Assembly: GCA_020072645.1 (NCBI GenBank) | Contig: JAIQGK010000015.1 | Span: 1-64,000, forward strand | From: Terriglobia bacterium | Lineage (GTDB): Bacteria > Acidobacteriota > Terriglobia > Terriglobales > Acidobacteriaceae | Reading direction: 5' to 3' | Length of the DNA stretch: 64,000 nucleotides | Part shown: in pieces, positions 43,727-53,515 of the stretch | How positions within the stretch are numbered: the first letter of the stretch is position 1 | Layout: the number at the start of each line of letters is the position of its first letter | Position numbers and translations under genes: made by a program | The notes under the pieces: model-generated | What the model saw: the letters and a program-made list of their open reading frames with translations, nothing else | Databases searched by the model: none | What the model was told of the DNA's origin: nothing

Positions 43727-44836
43727 TTAAGGTTTTAATCCAATTTGCTGGCGCTTGGTGTATTGATTTACGTGATGATATACCGATATCGTTTCCAGCG
43801 CCGCTTTGTCCCAGGAAAAATCAGCAGCTCTCCTCAGGGCATTGGATCTTTTTTGCTGTAACTCTTCAGGACTACGCAGTAGCGCACAGACAGCGTTGGC
43901 CATGCCTTTGACATTGAAAGGGTCAAAACACTGGGCTCCTGCGCCCGCTATTTCCGGCAGCGAACCTCGGTCAGAAGTAATTACAGGGCAGCCACATGAC
44001 ATCGCTTCCACCAATGGAAGTCCGAAGCCTTCATAAAGAGAGGGCATCACAAATGCATGAGCATGGCGGAAGAGGGCGGCCAGAGCTTCAGAGTCAACGT
44101 AGCCTACATGATTCACATTAAGGCTAGCGTCAATTTCGAATTTCTCCTTTGAAGTGGATCCATACATCACGGTTTGAAATGTAATGCCTACTTCTTTGCG
44201 CACGATCTCCAAAACCAAAAGCGCACTTCCCAAGTTCTTCGTGCGCCAGTTTCGCGCGCTGGACACAAGTACAAACGGCTTTCGGATGTGATACCGCTCT
44301 CGCAAAACCATCTCTTCGTTCTCCGCGCCGTTCGGATGAAAAGTGTTTTGATCAGCCGCCAGGTGCACGGTAGAAATTCTCTCGGACGTCACGCCCAATA
44401 TCCTTTGGAGATCGATTGCTGTGCAATGAGAGTCCGCAATGAGGTGCGCTGCGCGTTTAGCCGTTGCACGGTATCCTGCCTGAACGATTTTCTGCTTTGG
44501 CCAGAAATAAACTGGAAATAGAAACGGGATGAGGTCATGAATCGTGACCACCGCTGGACAGCGCAACAGCGGAGCTGCATAAAACGGACAGTGGAAAAGA
44601 TCGAGCTTGTCCAGTTCTTCGCGGCGTCGGAATTCGAGCGTGGCAAGAGGCGAATACTTCCCGAAAGAGACTGGGACAGTCTGCAGTGAAAGCCTGTTCA
44701 ATCCTGGGACCGGATTGCGCGGATCAGCATAAACCACCAGTTCACAACCAGCACGAACAAGCGCAGGCAACAATCCGGAGATGTAACTCCCCACTCCGGA
44801 CTGGTTATACCAGCGGGCATCAAAACCTACACGCAT
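43727..44836 (-). CDS. Glycosyltransferase, GT4 family
   Basis: 369 residues. GT-B fold with MRVGFDARWYNQSGVGSYI at the start, LDLFHCPFYAAPLLRCPA, FVLVSSARNWRTKNL in the middle, and the donor-binding ESMYEGFG-type motif MPSLYEGFGLPLVEAMSCGCPVI (shortened). The two-domain structure and this E-x7-E motif mark a retaining GT4. It adds one sugar to the lipid-linked repeat unit. Confidence 0.88.
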   Translation of the reverse strand: MRVGFDARWYNQSGVGSYISGLLPALVRAGCELVVYADPRNPVPGLNRLSLQTVPVSFGKYSPLATLEFRRREELDKLDLFHCPFYAAPLLRCPAVVTIHDLIPFLFPVYFWPKQKIVQAGYRATAKRAAHLIADSHCTAIDLQRILGVTSERISTVHLAADQNTFHPNGAENEEMVLRERYHIRKPFVLVSSARNWRTKNLGSALLVLEIVRKEVGITFQTVMYGSTSKEKFEIDASLNVNHVGYVDSEALAALFRHAHAFVMPSLYEGFGLPLVEAMSCGCPVITSDRGSLPEIAGAGAQCFDPFNVKGMANAVCALLRSPEELQQKRSNALRRAADFSWDKAALETISVYHHVNQYTKRQQIGLKP

Positions 44837-44851
44837 TCGCAGCAGCCCCTG

Positions 44852-45634
44852 TCAGTGCTTGACCACACAATATTGCTTGCTTACATAGCCGTGTAACGGT
44901 TCTTGCGCCAGGTATCGGAGATCGCCGGAAAAAGCAGGATCGCAGGAATTTGTGAGGGCCACGGCTACAATCCGCGCGTGATTTTGGGCAATCAACTTCC
45001 GGATCACTGCTTCTTTGATGCAATGCATCTCCATGGTACAGGGCTTTCCCCTGCCGAAAATGGAGTGCAGACGCGAGCGCAATGCCAATCTTGTACGGAC
45101 TTTTGTGAGCGCGCTCGCGCGCAGCTTTTCTGGGACTTGAACAATCAACACCCCGCCAGGGTTCAATATCCGGATAAGTTCGACGATATATTGATGGCTG
45201 CATGGTGGTGCGATGTGCTGGAGCACGAGGTTCGTATAAATGAAGCCAAAATAATTGTCCGGCAGACACTTCAATCGAGTGTCTTCATTCAGTTGGAAAT
45301 GGCAGCGGGGACAATCATGATTGAGCTCTCGCGCCGTGCTGATCATGGTCGGGGAAATATCCACGCCGCGGCATTCAGAAAAATATTCGGACATGGCGCG
45401 GGTCAAGCGACCCACCCCACAACCAAAGTCGAGTGCTGGCCGACTTTTATCGATGCAAAGGCCAACTCTGGTGGCGTAGCCAAGTACTGTTTCAATCTCT
45501 TTGCGGCCCGTCGCGAAAAACTCTTCTCTGTCCCATTGGCTGTTGCGTTTGCTGGGATCAGTGCATATCGCCCACAGCGGATCGGTTTGTGCCAACCCTT
45601 CCCAGTTTCGTTGCAGCTCTTTGAGTGAATTCAT
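44852..45634 (-). CDS. Class I SAM-dependent methyltransferase
   Basis: 260 residues. SAM motif DFGCGVGRLTRAMSEY, second acidic loop CRGVDISPTM, motif IV YTNLVLQHIAPP. ATGA overlap with the upstream methyltransferase. Probably O-methylates a sugar residue or caps the chain in the exopolysaccharide pathway. Confidence 0.82.
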   Translation of the reverse strand: MNSLKELQRNWEGLAQTDPLWAICTDPSKRNSQWDREEFFATGRKEIETVLGYATRVGLCIDKSRPALDFGCGVGRLTRAMSEYFSECRGVDISPTMISTARELNHDCPRCHFQLNEDTRLKCLPDNYFGFIYTNLVLQHIAPPCSHQYIVELIRILNPGGVLIVQVPEKLRASALTKVRTRLALRSRLHSIFGRGKPCTMEMHCIKEAVIRKLIAQNHARIVAVALTNSCDPAFSGDLRYLAQEPLHGYVSKQYCVVKH

Positions 45635-46566
45635 GGTTTGCGCGCGACCATCCAGATTGTGTCATACCGGTTAATTTTCAGGGCCGCATGCAAGATCCGG
45701 TGAACTGCGTAATAGCTACTATCCAGGAGTAAAGGTAAACCGCTGGAAACATAATAGGGATCGAGTGATTCTTCCACCATGCGCAATCCACAATTTTCAA
45801 GAAGGCGGCGCAGTACGGACGGCGTGAAGTGTGAAAGATGTATTTCGCGAGACGCTCCCGCCCGCGCAATGCCCAACTTCGGACTGAACTTCTGAAAGGG
45901 GCTTAGGCCGATATTTTTGCCGATCTTCTTGATCTTTGAGGTCCATGCCAGCACGTCATTTGGCACCGCGATGACCAGAATTCCTTGCGCCCTTAACAGA
46001 GCATGGCACCGACTCACGAGCCTTCCCGGGTCGGGCACATGCTCCAGAACATGGAACAAAGTAATGACATCGAAGGAGTGCGGGGGCAGATCCAGCTCTT
46101 CGACCTGTCCGATAAGAAGGTTAAGACCATATTTTTCTTTTGCGAGGGCGACTGCACTCTCAGACACTTCTGTTCCGCTGACCTCCGCGAAATGGGGTCG
46201 GGCATGGTGGAGAAATTGTCCGTATCCTGTACCAATATCCAGCAGACTGCCCTTGGCGCCAGCTCGTAACAATTTTTTGAGCCTGCGCTTCCACAGCATG
46301 TCACGGGCCAACTCTTTTTGTAGCCATGTATCGTACTTGTCTGTCTGCGAGTAAAAGGCGCTGATCTGGGCGAAAGACGGCCGCGGGCTGTCGAAAACGC
46401 ATCCACAAGAATCGCAACGGCAGAAATTGAAGTCTGGGTCTACTTTCTGTATGCGATCGCTCCGGCAAACGTTGCAAGCCAGCACGACTTCTGTAGCGAA
46501 CTTCTTTTCTGCAGCGATCTTGTCTTCTGCAATCATGTTCTTTTCTACAGTCCCCTGGGCAATCAT
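45631..46566 (-). CDS. SAM-dependent methyltransferase with N-terminal zinc ribbon
   Basis: 311 residues. Residues 30-60 have four cysteines (CNVCRSD and CRCDSCG), a zinc ribbon often found in sugar C-methyltransferases and related enzymes. The methyltransferase follows with LLDIGTGYGQFLHHARPH, SGTEVSESAV and TLFHVLEHVPDPGR. It overlaps the polymerase gene by four bases (ATGA). A methylated sugar in the polymer is a plausible result. Confidence 0.82.
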   Translation of the reverse strand: MIAQGTVEKNMIAEDKIAAEKKFATEVVLACNVCRSDRIQKVDPDFNFCRCDSCGCVFDSPRPSFAQISAFYSQTDKYDTWLQKELARDMLWKRRLKKLLRAGAKGSLLDIGTGYGQFLHHARPHFAEVSGTEVSESAVALAKEKYGLNLLIGQVEELDLPPHSFDVITLFHVLEHVPDPGRLVSRCHALLRAQGILVIAVPNDVLAWTSKIKKIGKNIGLSPFQKFSPKLGIARAGASREIHLSHFTPSVLRRLLENCGLRMVEESLDPYYVSSGLPLLLDSSYYAVHRILHAALKINRYDTIWMVARKP

Positions 46567-47999
46567 GTGGCGGCCTGCCCGCTTGGAGCTGCTTCAGGGA
46601 TCGAACCTTGTGCGCTTAGCAATCCCAGAACGACAAAAAACAAGGCCGTCACCTGCGGCGTGGTGTGGAACAGGTAATCGACCGTTCCGTGGACCAGCAC
46701 ACCACAGATAGCAGAAACGATGGCAAGAGCAATCATCTTGTTGAAGTTGTCATGCGCTTTACGCAATAGTTTCACGGCGTTTCGCAATGCAAGAACAATT
46801 ACAACCCCAAAGACCAGGAAGCCTATCAAGCCGGTTTCCGCCAGGAGTTCCAGGTACAGATTATGCGCGTCGCCGGTCCAGCCGTCAGGCAGACTCAAGA
46901 GGCCGCCCATCAGGCCACGAAGATTTCCAAAGCCGGTGCCTAGCAACGGCGATCGGGCGAAGACAGTGAAAGCTCCACCCCAGATTGCAAGACGCGAGAC
47001 TGTGGTGAAGTCGTCAATCTCGCCAAGCCGCTGAAAGAAGAAGCCAGCCACTGCGGCAGCCAGCAGACAGACAATCAGGACAAGGGCGACTCGCTTTATG
47101 CGAGTTTTACGATCCCGTGCAGCAAGACATACCTGCGCTATCAGAATGGCAACGAAAGCCAGCAGACCACCGCGGCTCTGTGTGAGCAAAAGCGCTGTAG
47201 CAGCAAACACAAGACACCATCTGCTCAGCGTGCGAAGAACAGGATCGGTGCCGCCGGTTGCAAAGGCCAAACAGAATGGCAGCACCAGATTGAGGTATCC
47301 AGCAAGACCGTTATAGTGTTCAAGAAAAGACGTGATGCGCCCTTCCCATGCTGGGATCTGCGCAATTTCATCTTGAATTGGGTAGAGCACGTCGTAGAGC
47401 GAAGAATAACCGCCCGTGAATGCCTGCCAGAATCCGAAGAGCGCCACGACGATGGTCGAAGCCATCAAGACTTTCAACAAGATCCGAGTATTGGTCTCGG
47501 TCTGACACCAATCGGTAATGACATAGTAGAAGCAAACGTAAGACGCCAAGCGCATGAGCTCACGCTGCGCGTCGAGCGTGACTGGATTGAGAAACAGCGC
47601 AGATGCAATGGCTACGGCCAGGTAAGTAAGAATCGCGCGCGTCAACCAGGTACCAAAGAGCCACGTCCGCAGGTCTTTTTTACTGTTATGTGTCACGCGA
47701 TATACCACAACGCCGGCAAAGAAGCTGAACCGCACCAATGTGCTGAGATCGCGTATGGGAAAATCCCAGTTGAGAAATGGCGTAACCGGCAAGAAAAATA
47801 TTACCAATGGCAGTAACGGCTTGAATCGAAGCGCAGCCAGAACGAACACTGCTCCGCTGAAGGCCAGCGGCAACGCAAGAGGGCTGACAAGCGCGCCAGC
47901 AGACAACGCCACCGCAATGCCGACGATCAGCAGTTCCGCGCGCCAGCCCGGCTGTTCAACATTTGCTCGTAATGTTGCTGGATAGTTCATCTGATTCAA
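46563..47999 (-). CDS. O-antigen ligase/polymerase family membrane protein
   Basis: 478 residues with about 11-12 membrane helices. The Wzy_C signature lies in the long periplasmic loop (about 330-400: LLGTGFGNLRGLM, GDAHNLYLELLAETGLIGF) containing the conserved H and R region. Either polymerises the repeat unit (Wzy) or ligates it (WaaL). Its place among glycosyltransferases favours Wzy. Confidence 0.85.
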   Translation of the reverse strand: MNQMNYPATLRANVEQPGWRAELLIVGIAVALSAGALVSPLALPLAFSGAVFVLAALRFKPLLPLVIFFLPVTPFLNWDFPIRDLSTLVRFSFFAGVVVYRVTHNSKKDLRTWLFGTWLTRAILTYLAVAIASALFLNPVTLDAQRELMRLASYVCFYYVITDWCQTETNTRILLKVLMASTIVVALFGFWQAFTGGYSSLYDVLYPIQDEIAQIPAWEGRITSFLEHYNGLAGYLNLVLPFCLAFATGGTDPVLRTLSRWCLVFAATALLLTQSRGGLLAFVAILIAQVCLAARDRKTRIKRVALVLIVCLLAAAVAGFFFQRLGEIDDFTTVSRLAIWGGAFTVFARSPLLGTGFGNLRGLMGGLLSLPDGWTGDAHNLYLELLAETGLIGFLVFGVVIVLALRNAVKLLRKAHDNFNKMIALAIVSAICGVLVHGTVDYLFHTTPQVTALFFVVLGLLSAQGSIPEAAPSGQAAT

Positions 48000-49150
48000 T
48001 TACTGCGGGCCTCGCCAGCTTTCATCAGGACGTCAAGCGTTTGGAGTGCGCAGCGTTTCCAGGTGAACTCGCGCGCACGGGCAATTCCCTTTTGGCGCAG
48101 GCATTGGCGTAATTCAGAGTCGCGCAGCACTGCGTGCATGCACGCCGCCATGTCTTCGATAGACAAAGGATCAAAGTAAGTAAGAGCATCGCCAGATATT
48201 TCAGGCAGGCATGACGTTCGGGAAGCGATGGTCGGCACGCCGCAAGCCATCGCTTCAACCATCGGCAATGAAAAGCCCTCATACAATGAAGGCACAACCG
48301 CCAGACTGGCGCCTTTGATCAGCAATGCCAGATCGGACTCGTCCAGAATACCCGCAAGAATTACGCGGCAGCGGCCGCTGCTCTTCGCGGCCGCATTCAC
48401 GATCTCATCAGATGCCCAGCCTCGTCGTCCCGCCAGTACCAGATCGAATTCCAGATCTGCATTATCCGCCAGCATAAGACGGAAGGCTTCAATCAACCGC
48501 TTCAGGTTCTTGCGGGGCTGAATTGTTCCATGATGGAGCAGGTAAGGTTTTTTGATTTCGAGTCGAGCATGTAACGCGGCAAGAGATGCAATGTCCGGTG
48601 GATCAGTGTTGAAAAGCGACTGGTCGCAGCCGTCATGTATTACAACGATTTTTTGCTCAGAGGTTCCAAGATGCGCGACGATATCTCTTTTTGAACATTC
48701 TGAAGAAGTGATGATTGTGCGGGAGAAACGCGCGCACCCCTTAAGCAAGACCCGCTGCATTGCGCTTACTGGAACAGAATGCGACGGCATGGTGATTGGC
48801 GTAACGTCATGGATCGTGCAGACCGCAGGCACGGAGCCTATAGGCAAGGTCGCTGCTGTGGGGATAAATAGGATGTCGGCATGAGATCGCGAAGCAGAAA
48901 GACCAGCACCGCCGAAGCGCCATAGACGATCATGATCGAGCAACGGCGATGAGCACAGTTCAAAGCGCTCTTCGCGAGCAACGTGGATCGCATCGTTGCC
49001 GTTTCGGGCGGAAGCGAAAAGCGAGAAACAAACTCCAGCGTCATGGCGAACAATCTTTTTGAATTCACGAAGCAGGTTCTGCGTATAGACATAAGTACCT
49101 TGACAGCGAAAGCGGCTGGCCAGCGTCCATGAATCTATCGCAATCCTCAC
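47996..49150 (-). CDS. Glycosyltransferase, GT4 family (tandem copy 1)
   Basis: 384 residues from GTG 49150, which overlaps the previous stop (GTGA) and has GGAG upstream; the open frame runs 27 codons further but has no good start. GT-B fold with ISRIA-type opening VRIAIDSWTLASRF, LLHHGTIQPRKNLKRLIEAF (shortened) and VVPSLYEGFSLPMVEAMACG (shortened). Its closest relative here is the next upstream GT4, with which it shares HHG.IQPRKNL and FDLVLAG, suggesting an old tandem duplication. Confidence 0.88.
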   Translation of the reverse strand: MRIAIDSWTLASRFRCQGTYVYTQNLLREFKKIVRHDAGVCFSLFASARNGNDAIHVAREERFELCSSPLLDHDRLWRFGGAGLSASRSHADILFIPTAATLPIGSVPAVCTIHDVTPITMPSHSVPVSAMQRVLLKGCARFSRTIITSSECSKRDIVAHLGTSEQKIVVIHDGCDQSLFNTDPPDIASLAALHARLEIKKPYLLHHGTIQPRKNLKRLIEAFRLMLADNADLEFDLVLAGRRGWASDEIVNAAAKSSGRCRVILAGILDESDLALLIKGASLAVVPSLYEGFSLPMVEAMACGVPTIASRTSCLPEISGDALTYFDPLSIEDMAACMHAVLRDSELRQCLRQKGIARAREFTWKRCALQTLDVLMKAGEARSN

Positions 49151-50358
49151 AACGCAACTCCAGCGGTGCGGGAATGTACTTCGCGCCGGCGCGCAACCTG
49201 CTCCAGCACGGCCACCGTTTCTTGCGCGCAAAGGCCCCAGCTGAATCTCTGCGCACGCTCGCGGCCCCGTTCGGCAAGCTCGGTTTGCAAGTCACGGGAT
49301 AGCAAGACCGCTTCCATCGAGTCAGCCATGTCTTCAATAGAATTGGGATTGAAATAACGCAGAACGCCGCCGGAAATCTCAGGCAGACATGAAGTGTTGG
49401 CGACAATTGTAGGGACACCGCAGGCCATAGCTTCAACCATGGGCAGACAGAAGCCTTCATAAAGCGATGGGACCACTTCGAGTGAAGCACCTCGCACCAG
49501 CAGAGATAAGTCGTGATCATCCAGTGCACCTGTCAAAATGACTTTGACTTTGCCGGCGCTATCGTCTTGAGCAGAATCGACAGTTTCCTGATGCTGCCAA
49601 GCAAGAGGACCAGCCAATACAAGGTCGAAAGTGAGTTTGGGATTCCTGCTGAGCATTTGGCGGTAAGCAGCGATGAGGCGAGGGAGATTCTTTCTCGGCT
49701 GGATTGCGCCATGATGGAGAATGTACGGTCGCCCGATGCCCAAGCGTAGCTGTAACTGTTTAAGCAAGGCTGTATCCGGAGGGACGCAATTAAACAGTTC
49801 CCGGTCGTAGCCTTCATACACAACGTGAACTTTCGACTCAGGAACGCCGCAAATGCGAATGAGATCCTGGCGGGAGTTTTCCGAGACAGTAATGATGGCG
49901 GTGGACGATTTAGCGGAGCGGGTGAGCAGAAATTTCAAAAAGAAAGCAGTGCGCTGAGGATAACAGGACATCACCATAGGCGTGAGATCGTGGATGGTGG
50001 TTATGGTCGGCAGAAGAGTTTTGATGGGCAACGAGACGCCATGCGGATTCAGCAGGATATCCGCGCCATCAAGGAAAGCCGCGGCGGTCGCCCCACCGTA
50101 ACGCCATAGCCGGTCAAATCCGATTAAAGCAGATTTGCGGGGCTGGAAACCTGGCGCTTCCGTAAATTTGCCGGGCGTGACATCTTCTGCTGAAGGAAGA
50201 AATGGTCGAATCTCCATCCCACTCGATCCTGCTATTGGATGGAGGGCGGCCAGCAGGTTGCGTGTGTAAACCTGGATTCCGTGGTGGAGATATTGCGGCT
50301 TGAGCGCAGAGGCGTCGAATGCGACCTTTACAACGTCGTGATTGCCGGAGGCTTTCAT
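49147..50358 (-). CDS. Glycosyltransferase, GT4 family (tandem copy 2)
   Basis: 403 residues from ATG 50358, an ATGA overlap with the previous stop. GT-B fold with VKVAFDASALKPQYLHHGIQ, the linker ILHHGAIQPRKNLPRLIAAY (shortened) and VVPSLYEGFCLPMVEAMACG (shortened). Together with the neighbouring GT4 it likely builds adjacent linkages of the same repeat. Confidence 0.88.
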   Translation of the reverse strand: MKASGNHDVVKVAFDASALKPQYLHHGIQVYTRNLLAALHPIAGSSGMEIRPFLPSAEDVTPGKFTEAPGFQPRKSALIGFDRLWRYGGATAAAFLDGADILLNPHGVSLPIKTLLPTITTIHDLTPMVMSCYPQRTAFFLKFLLTRSAKSSTAIITVSENSRQDLIRICGVPESKVHVVYEGYDRELFNCVPPDTALLKQLQLRLGIGRPYILHHGAIQPRKNLPRLIAAYRQMLSRNPKLTFDLVLAGPLAWQHQETVDSAQDDSAGKVKVILTGALDDHDLSLLVRGASLEVVPSLYEGFCLPMVEAMACGVPTIVANTSCLPEISGGVLRYFNPNSIEDMADSMEAVLLSRDLQTELAERGRERAQRFSWGLCAQETVAVLEQVARRREVHSRTAGVAL

Positions 50359-51482
50359 GCGTAGGCCGCTTTGGGCAGTGGCAGATGCAAAGCCTGGTGA
50401 TAGACCTCGAGCGTCTGCCGGGCTGTCTCGTCCCAACTGAAACGGAGAAGGTTGGTGCGTCCCTCGGAAATCAGAGATGTCCGCACAGACTCATCCGAAA
50501 CGGCGCGGCGAAGCTGGCTTGCCATCTCTTCCGGCTTATTAGGATCAAAGTAGAGCGCTGCTTTGCCTGCAACTTCCGGCAGCGAGGTGGCGGATGAACA
50601 GACTACGGGCGTTCCGCAGGCCATGGCCTCAAGCACGGTGAAACCGAACCCCTCATAGAGCGACGGGCAAACGTAAACGCGAGCGCCGGAATACAGTGCG
50701 CGTAGGTCGGCGTCATTTACAAAACCAGTGAAGATGACGTGCTCCGCGATCCCCAGTTCCCGGGCAAGCCCGCGAAGAATGGGTTCTCCTTTTCCCAAGG
50801 GCCCGGCGATCACTAATTGCGAATGTATTCCACTTTTGTGCAGGAGTTGAAATGCTTTCAATAATCTGGCGTAGTTCTTGCGGGGCTTATAAATGCCTAC
50901 GGATAACAGGTAGTCGCGATCAATGCCGAATCTGGCCCGCACAGATGCGATTTGGTCATGGTCGGCTGGTGATTCAAAAAAGGGATCGACCGCAGGGTAA
51001 ACGACCTCGATCCTTGCCGGATCCGCGTGTAGATAACGAACGATCTCATCTTTGGAGTACTTGGAATCCGTGATCAAGCACGTCGCCATGCGCGAGCATG
51101 CAGTCATCATGACGCGATAGTAAAGGCGTCCGGCGAGCGATGGCAGATCTTCCGGGCAGGCCATATAGATCACGTCATGAATAGTGGCGACGGCGGGACA
51201 CGGCCGCACCAGCGGAAGAAGGAAATGCGGCCCATGCAGCAGATCAACTTTGTAGCGGCTGAGAATTCGCGGCAGCTCAAATTGTTCGCGAAAAGAATAA
51301 TACTTCAAAGGGGTGCAAAGTTTTTGCGCGTTGGGCGCATGAACCAGGTGCTCGCTTTGCGGCGGGAGAATGAGCAGATACTCGTGTTCGGGAGCTTGCG
51401 CTGTGATGGATTCTGTCAGGCACTTCATGTACCGGCCTATTCCCGGGTTGCCGATTCTGCGCAAGTCAAAAGCGATTTTCAT
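50355..51482 (-). CDS. Glycosyltransferase, GT4 family (tandem copy 3)
   Basis: 375 residues. Opening MKIAFDLRRIGNPGIGRYM, LHGPHFLLPLVRPCPAVATI, YLLSVGIYKPRKNYARLLKAF (shortened) and CPSLYEGFGFTVLEAMACGT (shortened). The start is the ATG at 51482, nine bases after the GmhA-like stop. The three GT4 genes in a row are related to each other and to the GT4 at 43.7 kb. Confidence 0.88.
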   Translation of the reverse strand: MKIAFDLRRIGNPGIGRYMKCLTESITAQAPEHEYLLILPPQSEHLVHAPNAQKLCTPLKYYSFREQFELPRILSRYKVDLLHGPHFLLPLVRPCPAVATIHDVIYMACPEDLPSLAGRLYYRVMMTACSRMATCLITDSKYSKDEIVRYLHADPARIEVVYPAVDPFFESPADHDQIASVRARFGIDRDYLLSVGIYKPRKNYARLLKAFQLLHKSGIHSQLVIAGPLGKGEPILRGLARELGIAEHVIFTGFVNDADLRALYSGARVYVCPSLYEGFGFTVLEAMACGTPVVCSSATSLPEVAGKAALYFDPNKPEEMASQLRRAVSDESVRTSLISEGRTNLLRFSWDETARQTLEVYHQALHLPLPKAAYA

Positions 51483-51491
51483 GCAGAGCCC

Positions 51492-52142
51492 TTAAAACGA
51501 TGCCGCCCGGGCCATCAGATTTTTCGTGGTCCCGTGAAGTAGGTTTTCGCGAATGGCGACAAAGATCGAATGAATGATGGCGTGGTGGAGGTCTTCAACC
51601 AGTTGAACGTTATCTGAAGGAACAATGGCGCAAACGTCGCACAGAGACTTCATCTGGCCACCCTGGCAGCCGCCCAGGCCGATGGTCATAGCTCCACATT
51701 CTCTGGCTGTTTCCAGCGCCAGCAAAACATTGGGAGAATCACCACTGGTGCTGATGGCGAAGGCCACATCGCGCGGCTTGATGAAAGTCTTTAGCTGTTC
51801 GGAGAAGATGCGTTCATATCCAAAATCATTGGCCCATGCGGTGATGAGTGAAGCATTGTCAGTGAGAGCCATCACCCTGGGGCGCTTATTGTCGCCGGGA
51901 GCGCTGGCACCTTTATTGATATCGCACATCAGATGCGAGGCGCTGGCAGCGCTGCCGCCATTCCCAAATACATAGACGGTGCGCTGCTCTGCAAAAGCAT
52001 TAAGGAAGACAGAGACAATTGCAGTGATGGAGTTGTATGGCAGGAGAGGAACAAGCTCGGTGAGGTCGCGAAAATACGTTCTAACGGATCGGTCCGCCTG
52101 TTGGAGAGATTCCCATTCTCGATCTTGATGTCCGAGAGCCAT
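51492..52142 (-). CDS. SIS-domain phosphosugar isomerase, GmhA-like
   Basis: 216 residues. SIS fold with VFGNGGSAASASHLMCDI (binding of the sugar phosphate), AISTSGDSPNVLLAL, IGLGGCQGGQMKSLCDV and a final helix VEDLHHAIIHSI with the His and Glu positions expected for sedoheptulose-7-phosphate isomerase. It has TAGGAG before its ATG. It would make D-glycero-heptose 7-phosphate for the HddC-like enzyme of this operon. Confidence 0.82.
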   Translation of the reverse strand: MALGHQDREWESLQQADRSVRTYFRDLTELVPLLPYNSITAIVSVFLNAFAEQRTVYVFGNGGSAASASHLMCDINKGASAPGDNKRPRVMALTDNASLITAWANDFGYERIFSEQLKTFIKPRDVAFAISTSGDSPNVLLALETARECGAMTIGLGGCQGGQMKSLCDVCAIVPSDNVQLVEDLHHAIIHSIFVAIRENLLHGTTKNLMARAASF

Positions 52143-52177
52143 GAATACTCCTACTCAGAATTTTGTCAACAGCTGCT

Positions 52178-53515
52178 CTAACTGGTCCTGCGCCGCAATT
52201 TTGCAAAAACAGAGCGAAATTCTCCCGCAACATCAGCGGCAAGCAGCCGGTATGTATCATCTGCCGGGATCTGCTGCCAGCGGTATTTTCCCAGCACCCA
52301 CAAACATGCCAGGAGAAATGCACCAAAGACACTGCCGCCAACAATGAGGCTACGGATAGGGCTGGATCGCTTTTCCGGGGCAACTCCCGCATCCATCACA
52401 CGGACGATGGGCAGCTCTTTTGCTTCTTGAATTTTTGCCATCTCGAATTGCTGGGTCACGAATGCGTAAACTGCTTCCTGAATCTTGGCTTCGCGGTAAA
52501 GATCGGCATAGCGCGACCCTAGTCCAGGCAGAGTATGCATGGAAGGATAAGGAGCTGACGAGCCTGCTAGCGAATCCTGCGCTGCCGCGTCATTGCTTTG
52601 GCCAACGAGCTTCCTGAGTTGCGACTGCAATTCAGCCATTCGCGCCTTGAGCGTGCGGACACGCACATTGTCGTCAGAATAAATCTGTTGCAGTCCTTTC
52701 AATTCGGTCTCACTGGCAATGAGTTCGCCCTGCATGCGGGCGGCGGCGTCCATTACGGCGCGGCCTTCATTCTGGGGATCGACCATGGAGTTTTTGGTGG
52801 TGAACTGGCTTAAAGCGGCCGATGCGCGGGCGAGATCCTGTTTTGCGGTTGCCAGACGTTCCTCAAGAAACTGGCGTTCGCGATGGGCGGAAGAAGTATT
52901 GAGATCGACAGCCAGCCGATTCAACTCGTCGACATACGCGTTGGCAATCTGCGCGGCCATTTTAGGCTCATAGTCTGTGACGGTGAGCGTGATCACGCCG
53001 CTTTTTTTGTCTTCCTCAATGTCAGTAAACTTTGCCAGCTTTTTGCGCGCTTCAAAGTAGGTGCTTTTGCCATAACGGGCACGCAGATCAAAGCGGTTAA
53101 TCAGGCGATCCTGGACAGTGCGGCTCTTCAGTACTTCAACGTAAAAAGCGCCGGGGGTTTTGGCCCCGAGCAGGCTGGCAGCGTCCAGCCCGAAACCCAT
53201 ACTTGAATTTTCATTGCCGAGAGCCTTGCTCATGAGGCCCATCATGGAGCTGCTGCCGCTAGCGCTGGAATTTTCTCCGGGGACAAATCTGACAGCGGAC
53301 TCGTAATGCGAAGGAACCAGAAACGCCAGAACGACGGAAGCGATAAGCGTTTTCCAAATTACGCCCCACAGGAAGCGGCGCGATCGCCACAGCACCCAGA
53401 GCTTCTCTCCTTTTCGATCGTCAGGCTCGGGCGCTGAAGGCGAGTATCGCTTCTCCAGCTCCGGATGGATGGAGGGGGCGTAAATGGGTACGGTGGCCTG
53501 GCCCCTAGCTTCCAC
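52178..53515 (-). CDS. Wzz/GNVR-type polysaccharide chain-length protein
   Basis: 445 residues from GTG 53515 with GGAGA seven bases upstream; it overlaps the previous gene by 11 bp. Two membrane helices (about 50-70 and 395-415) bracket a periplasmic coiled coil (155-320). The second is preceded by the Pro-rich SSPIRSLIVGG of the family. No C-terminal tyrosine-kinase domain, so it is a stand-alone co-polymerase. It sets chain length during polymerisation and export. Confidence 0.88.
   Translation of the reverse strand: MEARGQATVPIYAPSIHPELEKRYSPSAPEPDDRKGEKLWVLWRSRRFLWGVIWKTLIASVVLAFLVPSHYESAVRFVPGENSSASGSSSMMGLMSKALGNENSSMGFGLDAASLLGAKTPGAFYVEVLKSRTVQDRLINRFDLRARYGKSTYFEARKKLAKFTDIEEDKKSGVITLTVTDYEPKMAAQIANAYVDELNRLAVDLNTSSAHRERQFLEERLATAKQDLARASAALSQFTTKNSMVDPQNEGRAVMDAAARMQGELIASETELKGLQQIYSDDNVRVRTLKARMAELQSQLRKLVGQSNDAAAQDSLAGSSAPYPSMHTLPGLGSRYADLYREAKIQEAVYAFVTQQFEMAKIQEAKELPIVRVMDAGVAPEKRSSPIRSLIVGGSVFGAFLLACLWVLGKYRWQQIPADDTYRLLAADVAGEFRSVFAKLRRRTS

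Noticed and set aside
44903-45628. 241-residue plus-strand frame opposite the methyltransferase gene
   Set aside because: The minus-strand frame has clear SAM motifs and an operon position; this one has none.
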